Notes: generated by a model not told the origin, from the sequence alone. Numbered from the stretch's first letter, positions 1 through 7,868 are shown. The stretch: DNA of 12,559 bases from Verrucomicrobiales bacterium (GCA_002729295.1 PBTU01000117.1:1-12559), one strand, 5' to 3'. Program-made: numbers and translations.

Positions 1-2464
1 TGGACTGCACGAAACGACAAAGAATCTTACCAGGACCGAGTTCTAGGTAGCAAGCATCAGGAAGAGCTTCGTGGAGAGTCGAGACCCCTTCGGTAAAACG
101 AACGGCATGACGCAAGTGTTCTAGCCAATAGTCTACACTCATCGCTTGCTCAGCAGAAAGCCATGTCCCCGTCCGATTAGAAATCAAATCAAGCTGAGGC
201 TCTTTCAGATCCACTTCTCTCAAAGCTCTCTCGAATTCCCGAAGCGCAGGCTCCATCGAAGCGGAGTGGAAGGCATGCGATGTCGCTAGGATCTGAGAGG
301 CGATTTCCTCTTTTTTTAAGCACTCATTTAGGGATTCAATCTCCCTCTGCGGACCAGATACCACGGTTTGATCTGGAGAATTCGTAGCTGCAATCTCTAA
401 GGAACCAGTCAACATTTTCTGTGTTTCGAGGGAAGTGGCGCGAATCGCGATCATTTGGCCTGGCTCACAAGCCTGCATCGCTCGCCCACGAGCTGCCACC
501 AACCGAAGTGCCTCGGGAAGAGTAAAGACTCCTGACAAGCACGCCGCGACATACTCTCCTAGACTGTGTCCCAGCATCGCTGCCGGTTGAACCCCCCAGC
601 TCATCACCATGCGCGCCATGGCATACTCCAGCGCAAAAAGAACGGGCTGCACCAAGGATGTGTCTTCCAAAAGAAGTTCCGAATTGGTGAGAAGTTCTTT
701 CAGATTCACCTGACCTTCCAAAAGGTCCGCGCAGTCATGAATAAGATTCCGGAAAAGCTCGCTCTCTTGCATCATTGCCGCCGCCATTCCAGAATACTGA
801 CTCCCCTGGCCGGAAAAGAGGAAGATGACAGGTGGAGCTCCCTTCACTTCTGAAGCTCGGTGGCTCTGTAATTGTTGCACGAGCTCCTTGTTGCTTCCTG
901 CAACGAGGGCCATGCGGTGCGGTAAAGCGCGGCGGCCAATTTGCAGGGTATGAGCGATATCACCGAGGGCCTGCGATGAACTTTCCAGATGGCTCACCAA
1001 GTTCTCCGCACCTTTTAGGAGTGCTGCATTGGTCTTTGCCGAGAGAGGAAACACCCGAGGCTTTTTATCTTCATCCTCACTTACGCGACCTGGAGCTTCC
1101 TCCAGAATGGCATGCGCATTGGTCCCCCCCATTCCGAAAGAACTCACTCCAGCTCGGCGCGGCAGCGGATCGCTTGTCCATTTCTGAAGTTCTGAGGAAA
1201 CAAAAAATGGACTGCCTTCTAACCCGAGTTGTGGATTGGCACTTTCAAAATATAAGGTCGGAGGCAGCGCTCGATTTTCCATCGCCAGCACAGTTTTTAT
1301 GACACCCGCCACTCCAGCAGCCGCATCTAAGTGGCCTACGTTTGATTTCACTGAACCAAGGGTGCAAACTCGGCCATCTCTCTTGAGTTCATCTCCCATC
1401 ACCTCATCAAGCGCCCTGAACTCGACTGGGTCTCCCATTTCGGTAGCCGTGCCATGCCCTTCCACATAGCTCACGCTACTCGGGGATACTGAGGCTCGCT
1501 CATAGGCGCTCCTAATGACCTCTGCTTGCCCCGACACACTGGGAGCAATCAGTCCCACCTTATCTGAGCCATCATTATTAACAGCTGTTCCTAAAATGAT
1601 CGCTCGGATATTGTCCCGATCGCGCACTGCGTCTTCAAATTTTTTCAAGACAAGCACTCCCACCCCATTCCCGAAAAGAGTACCTTTTCCTTTGGTATCG
1701 AAAGCTCGGCAACAGCCATCCGGAGAGGCAATTCCCCCCGGCTCATGAAGGTAGCCCTCAGGAACCGCTCTAGAAACGGTAACACCACCACTCAAAGCGA
1801 TCTCACAATCATCATCAAGCAGAGCGCGGCAAGCCTCATGCAGAGACACTAATGACGTGGAGCAACCGGTCTGAATACCACAGCTGGGTCCTTTGAGGTC
1901 AAGGTGGTAGGAGACACGAGTAGGCATGAGGCCCATCACGTTTCCGACGACTGCCTGCACGCGGTTAATAGGATCACTGGGGTTTTCATTTTGCGCGAGG
2001 TTGACAAGGTAAGAATTCAGCGCAGTCCCAGCGTAAACGCCAATACGATCGCTGGTTTGCTGGGAATCGTATCCCGCATCTTCCATCGCGTGCCAAGCGC
2101 ACTCAAGAAAGACCCGATGTTGAGGATCGAGCACTTCCGCCTCACGCGGCGAGTAGCCAAAAAAGCTCGCATCGAAAGCAGTCGCCTCCTCGAAGCTTGC
2201 ATAAGAGCGAACGTAGTCTGGATCTTCTCGAAGACGATCAGGCACACCCGCTGCCTCTAGCTCCTCCTCGGTTACTTCACGCACTCCACTTCTCCCCTCT
2301 CGAAGAAGGTTCCAGAATTCATCGAGATTTTCAGCACCAGGAAAACGCCCAGCCATCCCGATAATGGCAATACGCTGGTCTTTTGGCTTTTTGAGTTCTT
2401 CGATTTGAGTCCTCGCTCGACTCAGAGCATCTAGAATACGTTGCTGATCAGGGCCGTCAGTCAT
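1..2464 (-). CDS. Modular type I polyketide synthase, KS-AT portion (C-terminus beyond the left edge)
   Basis: My translation from the ATG at 2464 reads open to the window edge, about 821 residues. Residues 5-27 form a charged helix ending in IEELKK, like a PKS N-terminal docking helix. A ketosynthase starts at about residue 31 (RIAIIGMAGRFPGA) and has DPQHR, the active-site Cys201 in GCSTSL, His337 in EGHGTAT and His378 in NVGHLDAAAG, so the Cys-His-His set is complete. An acyltransferase follows: FSGQGSQ, nucleophile Ser634 in GHSLGEY, and HAFH at 730-733. HAFH rather than YASH points to malonyl-CoA. The AT is nearly complete at the edge; KR, DH, ER, carrier or NRPS parts must lie outside. 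The start overlaps the aminotransferase stop as ATGA, so translation is coupled. The docking helix and ordinary extending-type KS suggest an internal module fed by another protein. The KS sequence resembles those of hybrid PKS/NRPS systems (from memory). The domain call is very sure; the product is unknown. Confidence 0.96.
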   Translation of the reverse strand, partial: MTDGPDQQRILDALSRARTQIEELKKPKDQRIAIIGMAGRFPGAENLDEFWNLLREGRSGVREVTEEELEAAGVPDRLREDPDYVRSYASFEEATAFDASFFGYSPREAEVLDPQHRVFLECAWHAMEDAGYDSQQTSDRIGVYAGTALNSYLVNLAQNENPSDPINRVQAVVGNVMGLMPTRVSYHLDLKGPSCGIQTGCSTSLVSLHEACRALLDDDCEIALSGGVTVSRAVPEGYLHEPGGIASPDGCCRAFDTKGKGTLFGNGVGVLVLKKFEDAVRDRDNIRAIILGTAVNNDGSDKVGLIAPSVSGQAEVIRSAYERASVSPSSVSYVEGHGTATEMGDPVEFRALDEVMGDELKRDGRVCTLGSVKSNVGHLDAAAGVAGVIKTVLAMENRALPPTLYFESANPQLGLEGSPFFVSSELQKWTSDPLPRRAGVSSFGMGGTNAHAILEEAPGRVSEDEDKKPRVFPLSAKTNAALLKGAENLVSHLESSSQALGDIAHTLQIGRRALPHRMALVAGSNKELVQQLQSHRASEVKGAPPVIFLFSGQGSQYSGMAAAMMQESELFRNLIHDCADLLEGQVNLKELLTNSELLLEDTSLVQPVLFALEYAMARMVMSWGVQPAAMLGHSLGEYVAACLSGVFTLPEALRLVAARGRAMQACEPGQMIAIRATSLETQKMLTGSLEIAATNSPDQTVVSGPQREIESLNECLKKEEIASQILATSHAFHSASMEPALREFERALREVDLKEPQLDLISNRTGTWLSAEQAMSVDYWLEHLRHAVRFTEGVSTLHEALPDACYLELGPGKILCRFVQS

Positions 2465-3882
2465 GATAAGTTAGGTCTTGAGGCGTGGCAGATTTCTTTA
2501 AGACCTACGACGAAGGTTGCTTTTATTTTTTGAATATCCTCCGCCTGGTGAGCCGTGGTCAAGAACCCGCCGCGGTCACCACCGCGAAGGTGGATGCCAT
2601 GTGCTCGGAGGTAATAAGAAAGGAAATTGATCTGCTCAGGCTGTAGCTGACTCTCACTCATTGAGATCGAGAAAAATGAACCGAAATGTGTAAAGCGTAC
2701 CGGAAGAGCGGCGGAATCCAGCTCTGCATTAAGCTCCGCGACCATCTGCGCCGTGACTGCGGTGAGCTGCTCTTGGAGAGCTGGACCCTCTTCGTGGATC
2801 CTCTTCAAGGTGGCGTGAGCAGCCACGATGGAAAGCGGGTGTTTACAGAAAGTGCCCGCAAAGAAGACGCTCTTATCTCGGCCTTTGGCACTGGGCAGGA
2901 GGCAGTCGAGCCAGTCACCTCGCCCTGCGATGATGGAAAGCGGGAGCCCTCCCCCCGCAATTTTACTATAAGTCACGAGGTCAGCCTCTACGCCAAAGTA
3001 GCCCTGCGCACCACTGGGCGTAACGCGAAAACCAGAAACCATTTCATCAAAGATCAAGGCACTTCCTTGAGACTGCGTAATCTCACGAAGTTCGTGTAGA
3101 AATTCACGTGGTTGCAGCTCGGGGCGGCGGCTCTGCACCGGCTCGACAAGAACGGCGGCAATTTTTTCACCCATCCTTCGAATTGCTCTGAGCGACGATT
3201 CATGACCATAAGGCAAGACCACCACATCTTTAGCGATGGAATCGGGCACTCCAGCGGAAGCTGGTGCGGCTCCCTTCACGAGAAGTTTATCCAAGAACTT
3301 CCCAAGAAACGAAAGAGGTCCACGGGAAAATTTCTCAGCGAATTTCCGGCGAGCAAACTCAAGCAGCGCAGGCCGCATGATCACCCAGTCCACATGACCA
3401 TGATAAGAGTCACTAAAGATGACGATTTTATTACGTTTAGTCTTAGCTCGCGCAACGCGGATGGCAGTCATGATAGCCTCCGTGCCAGTGTTGCTAAAAC
3501 ACACCTTCGACATCCCAGTGATCTCGGTTACGAGTCGTGCGAGTTCATTGACGAGCGGGCTTTGAGAACCGATAGAAAAGCCAGTGTCTAGCTTGGCCTT
3601 GATCGCTTCACGGACAAACTCAGGATTATGGCCAAAGAGATTTGCACCGAGACCTTGGAGAATATCAAGGTAGCGATTGCCATCGATATCCTCGATATGG
3701 GCACCCTCTGCAGCCTCAATGACAAGCGGGTAGGACAGCTCACGAGTCTCAATCGTCGCGCCAAGCGCAATAGAGCTCTTATCGACATGATATTTCTTCC
3801 CCTCTTCAGAAAACGTCCGAGAGCCTACAGTCTTAGCGAGAAGGTCTTTAACTATCTTCTTAAGCTCTTGGGATTCGCTCAT
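2461..3882 (-). CDS. Free-standing class III (GSA-like) PLP aminotransferase of PKS/NRPS type
   Basis: This 473-residue protein is a fold-type I PLP enzyme of the glutamate-1-semialdehyde aminotransferase family. Visible motifs are FSNTGTEAIMTA (129-140, cofactor phosphate binding), SYHGHVD (159-165), EPVQSRRPELQP (247-258), FDEMVSGFR (278-286, with the Asp that pairs with the pyridine nitrogen) and YSKIAGGG (305-312), in which Lys307 should form the Schiff base. EPVQSRRP is a hallmark I associate with aminotransferase domains embedded in hybrid PKS/NRPS proteins (mycosubtilin, microcystin), not with heme-pathway HemL. Between SYHG and the LPYG strand there appear to be some 25-30 extra, basic residues (about 169-203). 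It overlaps the methyltransferase upstream and the PKS downstream by 4 bp each (ATGA). Likely roles are transamination of a released aldehyde to an amine, as for MxcL in myxochelin B, or beta-amination of a ketoacyl chain. Fold is certain; substrate is inference. Confidence 0.95.
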   Translation of the reverse strand: MSESQELKKIVKDLLAKTVGSRTFSEEGKKYHVDKSSIALGATIETRELSYPLVIEAAEGAHIEDIDGNRYLDILQGLGANLFGHNPEFVREAIKAKLDTGFSIGSQSPLVNELARLVTEITGMSKVCFSNTGTEAIMTAIRVARAKTKRNKIVIFSDSYHGHVDWVIMRPALLEFARRKFAEKFSRGPLSFLGKFLDKLLVKGAAPASAGVPDSIAKDVVVLPYGHESSLRAIRRMGEKIAAVLVEPVQSRRPELQPREFLHELREITQSQGSALIFDEMVSGFRVTPSGAQGYFGVEADLVTYSKIAGGGLPLSIIAGRGDWLDCLLPSAKGRDKSVFFAGTFCKHPLSIVAAHATLKRIHEEGPALQEQLTAVTAQMVAELNAELDSAALPVRFTHFGSFFSISMSESQLQPEQINFLSYYLRAHGIHLRGGDRGGFLTTAHQAEDIQKIKATFVVGLKEICHASRPNLS

Positions 3883-4754
3883 GCTCCGCCATTTTCCTTC
3901 CTACAAATAAAATAAGCAGAATGATCAGCATCGAGGTCGGATTTGCCATCGAGGGCCTGAAGATCAACCTGGTGAAAACCGACCTCCTTCAAAATTTTCA
4001 AAATATCCTCAAGACTATGGCCCGTGACGGAAAACTCCATCTGCCGATGGTCCCAGTGAGGCTCAATCTTGGCGAGACCTTGGATCAATTTTAATCGCAA
4101 GCCGATGAAGCGTTCACGAGAAAGAAGCTTGTAGAGTGCAATCTTAAAAGGCCGAAGGAAGGCCGAAAAAAACGGGTTGTTTTTACTGCGGCGCGCAGTC
4201 GTCACCCGGAACTGCCCTTTGTTTTCTTCAGACTGATAACTAGGTGTGACCATCCACGCCCAATCCTTGTTAAGAGTTCCTTCAAGGGGTCGATCGCGCC
4301 ACCACTTTTTCATTTGTTCGGGATGGTTAAGATCGAAAACGAAAATACCATCATTCCTCAGCGAGGCAAAGATGTTAGCGAAGACAGCACGCAGGTCAGC
4401 GAGAGTCGGAATGTGATTGAGCGAAGCGCTCGTGGAGAAGGCGGCATCGTATTTTCCGACCTCACGATATTTGCGGGCGTCCTCGAGAATATAATCAGCC
4501 TCGGGGGCATTCACACGCGCTCGCACAAGCATTTCTTCCGAACCATCTAAGCCCGTGACTTGATAACCAGCCTTGAGTAAGGAGCGAATCAATTGACCCG
4601 TCCCACAACACAGATCAAAAAGATGCGCCCCCGGAGAGAGATGAGGGAGGAGAACTCGCTCTAAGACCGTAAACTGCTCAATCCCGTAGCATGGACCGAT
4701 GGTTTCATCGTAGAGCCAAGCCCAGCTATCGTAGTGATCGTACCGCTCGTTCAT
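3879..4754 (-). CDS. Class I SAM-dependent methyltransferase
   Basis: This 291-residue soluble protein has a Rossmann-type SAM-binding core at the N-terminus: motif I FDLCCGTGQL (46-55), an acidic end of strand 2 in GLDGS (Asp70), EDARKY (91-96) after strand 3, and a motif-IV-like YDAAFSTSASLNHI (102-115). Residues 130-160 (GIFVFDLNHPE) fit the later strands. The C-terminal third, rich in basic and aromatic residues, probably forms the substrate cap and ends in a beta strand typical of the fold (YFICRKENGGA). It starts inside the reductase stop codon (ATGA overlap), preceded by a purine-rich AAGGGGGG stretch, and ends inside the aminotransferase start. The position between release and tailoring enzymes suggests N-, O- or C-methylation of the cluster product or an intermediate; which atom cannot be read from sequence. 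A generic methyltransferase unrelated to the pathway is unlikely given the translational coupling. Confidence 0.93.
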   Translation of the reverse strand: MNERYDHYDSWAWLYDETIGPCYGIEQFTVLERVLLPHLSPGAHLFDLCCGTGQLIRSLLKAGYQVTGLDGSEEMLVRARVNAPEADYILEDARKYREVGKYDAAFSTSASLNHIPTLADLRAVFANIFASLRNDGIFVFDLNHPEQMKKWWRDRPLEGTLNKDWAWMVTPSYQSEENKGQFRVTTARRSKNNPFFSAFLRPFKIALYKLLSRERFIGLRLKLIQGLAKIEPHWDHRQMEFSVTGHSLEDILKILKEVGFHQVDLQALDGKSDLDADHSAYFICRKENGGA

Positions 4755-6127
4755 TCGAGAATTCCCCCCTTCAACTTCATCGCTTCTAGATAGCGGTCAA
4801 ACAACGCGCCGTCCAGTTTAGACCTCTTAAAGGGAGCTTCTTTCAGGGCAGCCTGAGCGGCCTGATCGTCATAGGGGATCTCCAAAGAAAAATCGTCATT
4901 GACCACTCCCTCTTCTTCACGCGATGAGAACAATCCTGCAATGGCATACAAAGGATGATCTCTCTCCTCCTTCTGAACGATTCGTGAAAGCTGATCATGC
5001 CATTGTGAGTACGGCACACGCTCAATCGCCACACCAGCGCGTGCACAAGCCTCAAAGAGCAGCTCTGATGAAACTGGCTCAGGGTGTAAAAGATGGTAAC
5101 GTCGCAGCGTTTTAGACCGGAGCGAATTCCGCATGGCGAGCCAAATAATCACCTTGGCAACATAATCAACAGGTAAGACATCAAGAGCGGTTTCTCCTTC
5201 GGGTGCTAGACCGATAGCCGCATAACCCTGAACCAATCGAATGAGAAAATCCTCCTCATTGTAAGTTCCAGTCTCACTGTGCCCAGAGATCGGACCGGGG
5301 CGATACACTACGATCTCGCCTCCCTTCTCTGCGGCCTGCTCCATGAGCCGCTCTCCCACCCATTTGGTTAAATTATAACCACCTTTTGGGGCTGGGGTTT
5401 CCTCAACAGAATCCATTTCCAAAAAACGTTCCCCCCCCGCGCTCGTCATCGCAGGAAGGACGCTTAAGGAGGAAACGTAGTGAAATGGCTTCCCCTGAGC
5501 CGCAGCCACCTCAAGTAATTGTTGAGTTCCAATCACGTTGGTAGCACGCAGAGAATGGTAAGGTAAACCATGATGCACTCGCGCACCATTATGTAAAATC
5601 AAGTCGATCTCTTCCGCTAAAGACTCATATTCAGGTGTCGTAAGCCCAAGCCTTGATTGGGAAAGGTCGGACTCGATTACCTTGACTCGCCGAGCAAACT
5701 CTTCCTGCCATAGCTTCTCTTCTTTTAATCCTGTGATCAACCGATCCAGAGGCGAATCCCCCCCCCCTGATCTTACCAAGCAATAAACATGGCACTTCGT
5801 CTGGCTCAGTAACTCGAAGAGGAGATATTTCCCCAAAAAACCAGTCGCTCCGGTGAGAAGGACCACCTTCAAATCATGAGATCGTCGAGGAGGCGAAAAT
5901 TTAAACGACCCCGGCAGGACCGAGTCTTCCTCCCAACTTGAGAGGCTTTCGTCAACGGCTTTCGGCGTAAGAAGCTCTACCAAATCGTCTTTATAAAACC
6001 GCAAATACTCCTTCAATTCCTCAGTCAAAACACCAACAGGAATATCAAGATTTAGCTTTCCGCCAGCACCAAGAGAAAGATTCCCTCCCAGATCACGGAG
6101 TTCAGCTAAAAGTTCTTCCAGTGACAT
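4751..6127 (-). CDS. Thioester reductase with N-terminal TubC-type docking domain
   Basis: This 458-residue protein combines two modules. Residues 1-54 (LEELLAELRDLGG...LNLDIP...LTEELKEYLRFYKDDLVELL) match the TubC_N docking domain, which in NRPS/PKS lines binds the C-terminal tail of the upstream partner. After a linker (55-85) comes an NAD(P)-binding thioester reductase (NAD_binding_4, extended SDR). It has the glycine-rich TGATGFLG (92-99), LILHNGARV (177-184), YVSSLSV (217-223, catalytic Ser), YNLTK (Tyr251 and Lys255) and YRPGPISG (275-282). Such domains release carrier-bound acyl chains as aldehydes or alcohols. I see no carrier domain with a phosphopantetheine Ser in this protein. TubC_N usually precedes a condensation or adenylation domain, so direct attachment to a reductase is unusual. 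It is the first of four genes coupled by ATGA overlaps. The gene contains G10 and G8 runs. No convincing Shine-Dalgarno precedes the ATG. Reductase call is very sure; the docking call is strong. Confidence 0.95.
   Translation of the reverse strand: MSLEELLAELRDLGGNLSLGAGGKLNLDIPVGVLTEELKEYLRFYKDDLVELLTPKAVDESLSSWEEDSVLPGSFKFSPPRRSHDLKVVLLTGATGFLGKYLLFELLSQTKCHVYCLVRSGGGDSPLDRLITGLKEEKLWQEEFARRVKVIESDLSQSRLGLTTPEYESLAEEIDLILHNGARVHHGLPYHSLRATNVIGTQQLLEVAAAQGKPFHYVSSLSVLPAMTSAGGERFLEMDSVEETPAPKGGYNLTKWVGERLMEQAAEKGGEIVVYRPGPISGHSETGTYNEEDFLIRLVQGYAAIGLAPEGETALDVLPVDYVAKVIIWLAMRNSLRSKTLRRYHLLHPEPVSSELLFEACARAGVAIERVPYSQWHDQLSRIVQKEERDHPLYAIAGLFSSREEEGVVNDDFSLEIPYDDQAAQAALKEAPFKRSKLDGALFDRYLEAMKLKGGILE
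5431..5438 (-). repeat. G8 homopolymer run inside the thioester reductase gene
   Basis: The coding strand carries eight consecutive G in the codons for Ala-Gly-Gly-Glu (about residues 230-233). It lies in frame and would disrupt the reductase if it gained or lost one base. Confidence 0.9.
5758..5767 (-). repeat. G10 homopolymer run inside the thioester reductase gene
   Basis: The coding strand has ten consecutive G encoding the Gly-Gly-Gly of RSGGGDSPL (121-123), just after the second strand of the nucleotide-binding fold. In the sequence given the run keeps the frame. Runs of this length are classical slippage sites, so it is listed as a possible on/off switch; switching itself is not shown. 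Confidence 0.9.
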
Positions 6128-6172
6128 AACTTGGCGAAAAAAGATTAAATAACATTGGACGACCTGAAAACA

Positions 6173-6859
6173 CTAACTCGCCCCCTCCTCTGAATTCCAT
6201 CTCTCTTCAATTCTAGACGGAGTTTTATCAACCGGACCACAAGCTGCCGCAAAATATCCGGGAGAAGCCTCCTTAAGATCTTCCACGATCCAGCGATCGA
6301 CTTTACCCGATGATTTCCCTGAAAAATCCATCGACCAACGGGCTAAGTCTTCCTGCAGTCCAACTCCCTTCGCTTTGAGGTATGCTTCCTTTCTGACCCA
6401 GTAACGATAAAAAAGCTGGCGAGCTTTGACTCCCGTCTGATCTTCCAACTTCGCTTTTTCTTCTTCAGCAAAGAATTGACGAGCTAACTCCTGCACATCT
6501 AATTTACCATCCTCTTTTTCTAAATCGATCCCAACTTCTTCCTGACTAAAGGCCAAGGCTGCATGACTGCCAGAATGACTCACGTTAAAATGCATTCCAT
6601 TCTCACCCCGAAGAATCGGCTTCCCATATACGCCCTTATCAAACTGAAATTGCTCCGCCCGCCGATTTAGGTAACGCGAAAGCAAAGCGCGCAAGACATT
6701 ACGCGTCGCGACAAAAAGCCTCCGGTCCGAGGGCCGATGATATTTGAGAGCCTGCTCAGATTCATCATGAGAAAGGCTGCTTTCTCGCGCAGTCCATGCT
6801 GCACAATCAAGATGCCAGACATGAATCATACCTTCGCGAGGGAGAGTGAGTAGATTCAT
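6173..6859 (-). CDS. Sfp-type 4'-phosphopantetheinyl transferase
   Basis: This protein transfers phosphopantetheine from CoA to the conserved serine of PKS/NRPS carrier domains. All family motifs are visible: FNVSHSG (91-97), VGIDLE with the magnesium ligands Asp112 and Glu114, FFAEEE (129-134), and WVRKEAYLKAKGVGL (154-168) with the Trp/Lys/Glu/Lys pattern. The 228-residue length suits the Sfp/Gsp group rather than the short AcpS group. Met11 (codon at 6827-6829) starts MIHVWHLD, where many family members begin, so the true start may be ten codons later than given; neither start has a well-spaced Shine-Dalgarno. It lies 31 bp after the membrane-protein gene and 45 bp before the reductase, so it is probably in the same operon. 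Its presence next to PKS genes implies a dedicated carrier-activating enzyme. Confidence 0.95.
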   Translation of the reverse strand: MNLLTLPREGMIHVWHLDCAAWTARESSLSHDESEQALKYHRPSDRRLFVATRNVLRALLSRYLNRRAEQFQFDKGVYGKPILRGENGMHFNVSHSGSHAALAFSQEEVGIDLEKEDGKLDVQELARQFFAEEEKAKLEDQTGVKARQLFYRYWVRKEAYLKAKGVGLQEDLARWSMDFSGKSSGKVDRWIVEDLKEASPGYFAAACGPVDKTPSRIEERWNSEEGAS

Positions 6860-6890
6860 GAAATTCGCGAATAGGCAGATGAAATCTCAG

Positions 6891-7868
6891 TTAAGAGCCT
6901 TCACGGAAATCAAACCAATATCGGTGGTGAACCTCCGTAATTTCGGGTAAGCCTGCCTGATCATTATAGGTCATCGAAAGTGTTACGGGAATCGGCTGAC
7001 CCGCCCTCGAAGTTAAAAACAATAACTCCAAGGCTTCCCATTGAGGTGATCCCACTGCGATGCAGCATTGCCGCTGAGTGTCATCAAATTTCGGGGAAGC
7101 CTTCAAAACGCGCACCAAATCACCTGGTAAGGGTTCATAACACAACGCTACCGAAACTCTCATCTTAGAGACTGTCGTGTGATCAAGAGCATCCCACTCG
7201 ATATCGTCAAATTGAACTGAGGACATCCAGCAGACCTTTAGCTGCTCCCCTTTAGGAATTAGGAGCAGAGGATATGCAGCCCCCTCCTTGTCTCTCACCT
7301 TCACCACGGAATAAAAAAAATCACCGGTAGAGCTGTGGGTGACAGACTCAACCTCATCAATCTCACCGGGCAGAGAGTAAACAGAGCGAGAGTAATACTC
7401 CCTCATTTCTGGAAGGATTTCCTCTCCTTCGTAAGTAAGTTTATTGAGAGCGCGGACGGAGTCCGCTTCGAAATACTCTTTCACAAGCCCCTCGACTTCC
7501 GCAACAATCGTCGCAGCCGAGCGATCTAAATAATAATCTCCGACCTCTAACTTCTTAATATCCCAATAACCCTCTTCTTCTCCTTTTTGTGACTGAGGGA
7601 CTGGATCGGGAATATTAACTAGCCAATAAGTAAAAACCCCGAGAAAGATCAGAGCTCCCGCGATAAACATGAATAAAACAGACCTATTTGCGTGAGAAAC
7701 TTCAATTTCACTTTCCTTTTCGCGTTGCTCATGGTCCGAAGCCCCTTTCGTTCCTTGAATTGAACGAAAATTAGTGGTTCTCCCCTTTTCAATCCTCTGA
7801 GCACTCCGCCCTGTAACCTCGCTGGCGCCGGCCCGAGACTCCTCCGGCTTTAAAAGTGGGGAAGACAT
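6891..7868 (-). CDS. Single-pass membrane protein of unknown function
   Basis: I do not recognise this 325-residue protein. The chosen ATG at 7868 gives MSSPLLKPEE; the same frame stays open up to a TTG at 7928, which would add 20 hydrophobic residues, but that extension runs through the palindrome and is less likely. Residues 1-60 are charged and basic-rich, presumably cytoplasmic. Residues 63-84 (SVLFMFIAGALIFLG...) form one transmembrane helix. The remainder, from about 90, is a soluble extracytoplasmic domain with an early helix (YLDRSAATIVAEVEGLVKEYFEA) and then mixed strands containing WMSSVQFDDIEWDAL and a Cys-Cys pair (QRQCCIAVG). No catalytic motif stands out. Similar short-N-tail, one-helix proteins occur in Verrucomicrobia (recollection, not checked). 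It sits 31 bp before the PPTase gene and 102 bp after the PEP-CTERM gene, so it may be the first gene of the biosynthetic operon. Confidence 0.85.
   Translation of the reverse strand: MSSPLLKPEESRAGASEVTGRSAQRIEKGRTTNFRSIQGTKGASDHEQREKESEIEVSHANRSVLFMFIAGALIFLGVFTYWLVNIPDPVPQSQKGEEEGYWDIKKLEVGDYYLDRSAATIVAEVEGLVKEYFEADSVRALNKLTYEGEEILPEMREYYSRSVYSLPGEIDEVESVTHSSTGDFFYSVVKVRDKEGAAYPLLLIPKGEQLKVCWMSSVQFDDIEWDALDHTTVSKMRVSVALCYEPLPGDLVRVLKASPKFDDTQRQCCIAVGSPQWEALELLFLTSRAGQPIPVTLSMTYNDQAGLPEITEVHHRYWFDFREGS

Noticed and set aside
566..1748. Several plus-strand open frames (566-853, 832-1302, 1236-1469, 1515-1748)
   Set aside because: They lie opposite the KS-AT gene, whose domains and active-site residues are continuous; the plus-strand products are low-complexity and carry no motifs.
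2686..3591. Plus-strand frames of 137 and 159 codons opposite the aminotransferase
   Set aside because: The minus-strand frame has all PLP-enzyme motifs; the plus-strand products look like shadow translation.
2461..3882. HemL (heme-pathway glutamate-1-semialdehyde aminomutase)
   Set aside because: The EPVQSRRPELQP motif and coupling to PKS and methyltransferase genes fit the PKS/NRPS aminotransferase group better.
5870..6127. A carrier domain in the N-terminal part of the reductase protein
   Set aside because: No phosphopantetheine Ser motif is present and the segment before TGATGFLG is too short; it fits a docking domain plus linker.
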